Below are positions 6,079 to 6,216 of a stretch of DNA of 6,216 bases, piece by piece (the first letter of the stretch is position 1; each line of letters opens with the position of its first letter). Both the position numbers and the translations under genes were made by a program. The notes under the pieces are model-generated. The model was given only the letters and a program-made list of their open reading frames with translations, was not told where the DNA came from and made no database searches. This DNA is from JBBQUP01 sp038212305. Lineage in GTDB: Bacteria > Bacteroidota > Bacteroidia > Bacteroidales > Marinilabiliaceae. The stretch spans positions 1 through 6,216 of the forward strand of contig JBBQUP010000139.1 of assembly GCA_038212305.1 (NCBI GenBank), written 5' to 3'.

Positions 6079-6216
6079 AACCCAACTTGCAGCCAAAACC
6101 ACAAAATCAACGAATATTTGCCCAAAAATAAAGTATTTTCACTCAAATTTCGATTGTTTTGGACTTTTGTTTTGTGTAAGCTGCTGATTATTAGTGTAAA
6201 TTGTTTTTGAGATTTC

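Larger units (their letters stand above)
5600..6216. other. Gene-poor AT-rich upstream region
   Basis: About 600 bp with no convincing intact gene on either strand. The part nearest the operon (5600-5730) is very AT-rich and is the likely leader and promoter region. Beyond it lie a 14-codon FISUMP-like C-terminal scrap on the minus strand and several short inverted repeats, listed separately. Four perfect matches to the Bacteroidota TAnnTTTG box occur (minus strand at 5712, 5900 and 6123; plus strand at 5687). In sequence this AT-rich some will be chance. The longest open frame, plus strand from an ATG at 6007 to 6210, has no recognisable domain and runs through two inverted repeats, so I do not call it. 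I see no tRNA, rRNA or transposase fragment. Confidence 0.6.

Noticed and set aside
6123..6130. Minus-strand TATTTTTG as an operon promoter
   Set aside because: Matches TAnnTTTG but is over 500 bp from the operon, and the nearest TTTG is only 13 bp upstream; likely chance.
5995..6210. Plus-strand open frame of about 67-71 residues starting at TTG 5995 or ATG 6007
   Set aside because: No recognisable domain, composition looks like translated AT-rich spacer, and it runs through two inverted repeats.

Overview
The window is AT-rich and reads as a piece of a Bacteroidota chromosome. Three lines of evidence point there. The genes start from A/T-rich leaders with no Shine-Dalgarno sequence. The protein families are those of Bacteroidota glycan degraders. 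The upstream region carries matches to the Bacteroidota -7 promoter box TAnnTTTG. I cannot name the genus. No SusC/SusD pair, regulator, transposase, RNA gene or CRISPR array is visible.

Positions 1-5599 hold three genes on the minus strand, probably one operon transcribed right to left. They are: 3035-5599 (854 aa), 1056-2954 (632 aa) and 1-1047 (349 aa seen, cut by the left window edge). The gaps are 80 bp and 8 bp. All three proteins begin with a signal peptide and a DUF5060-type beta-domain, followed by an apiosidase-like (DUF4038, GH140-related) TIM barrel. The second gene also shows the C-terminal beta-sandwich annotated in Pfam as a putative collagen-binding domain. The first gene of the operon is the odd one. 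A complete but compact DUF5060/DUF4038/beta-sandwich unit occupies residues 30-450. It is fused to a whole purple-acid-phosphatase-type metallophosphoesterase (Fn3-like domain plus catalytic domain) at residues 451-854. The three barrels keep an acidic residue at both expected catalytic positions but differ in which residue it is, which suggests paralogues that have diverged in specificity.

Taken together, the operon looks like an exported glycan-degrading cassette: two stand-alone putative glycosidases plus one bifunctional glycosidase-like/phosphatase protein. A glycan carrying phosphate esters would be the simplest substrate, but that is inference.

Positions 5600-6216 contain no convincing intact gene. 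They hold candidate promoter boxes, a palindrome just upstream of the operon start, several short inverted repeats, and a 14-codon scrap that reads like the C-terminal end of a FISUMP/SUMF1-type protein. This part looks like operon leader followed by decayed intergenic DNA.
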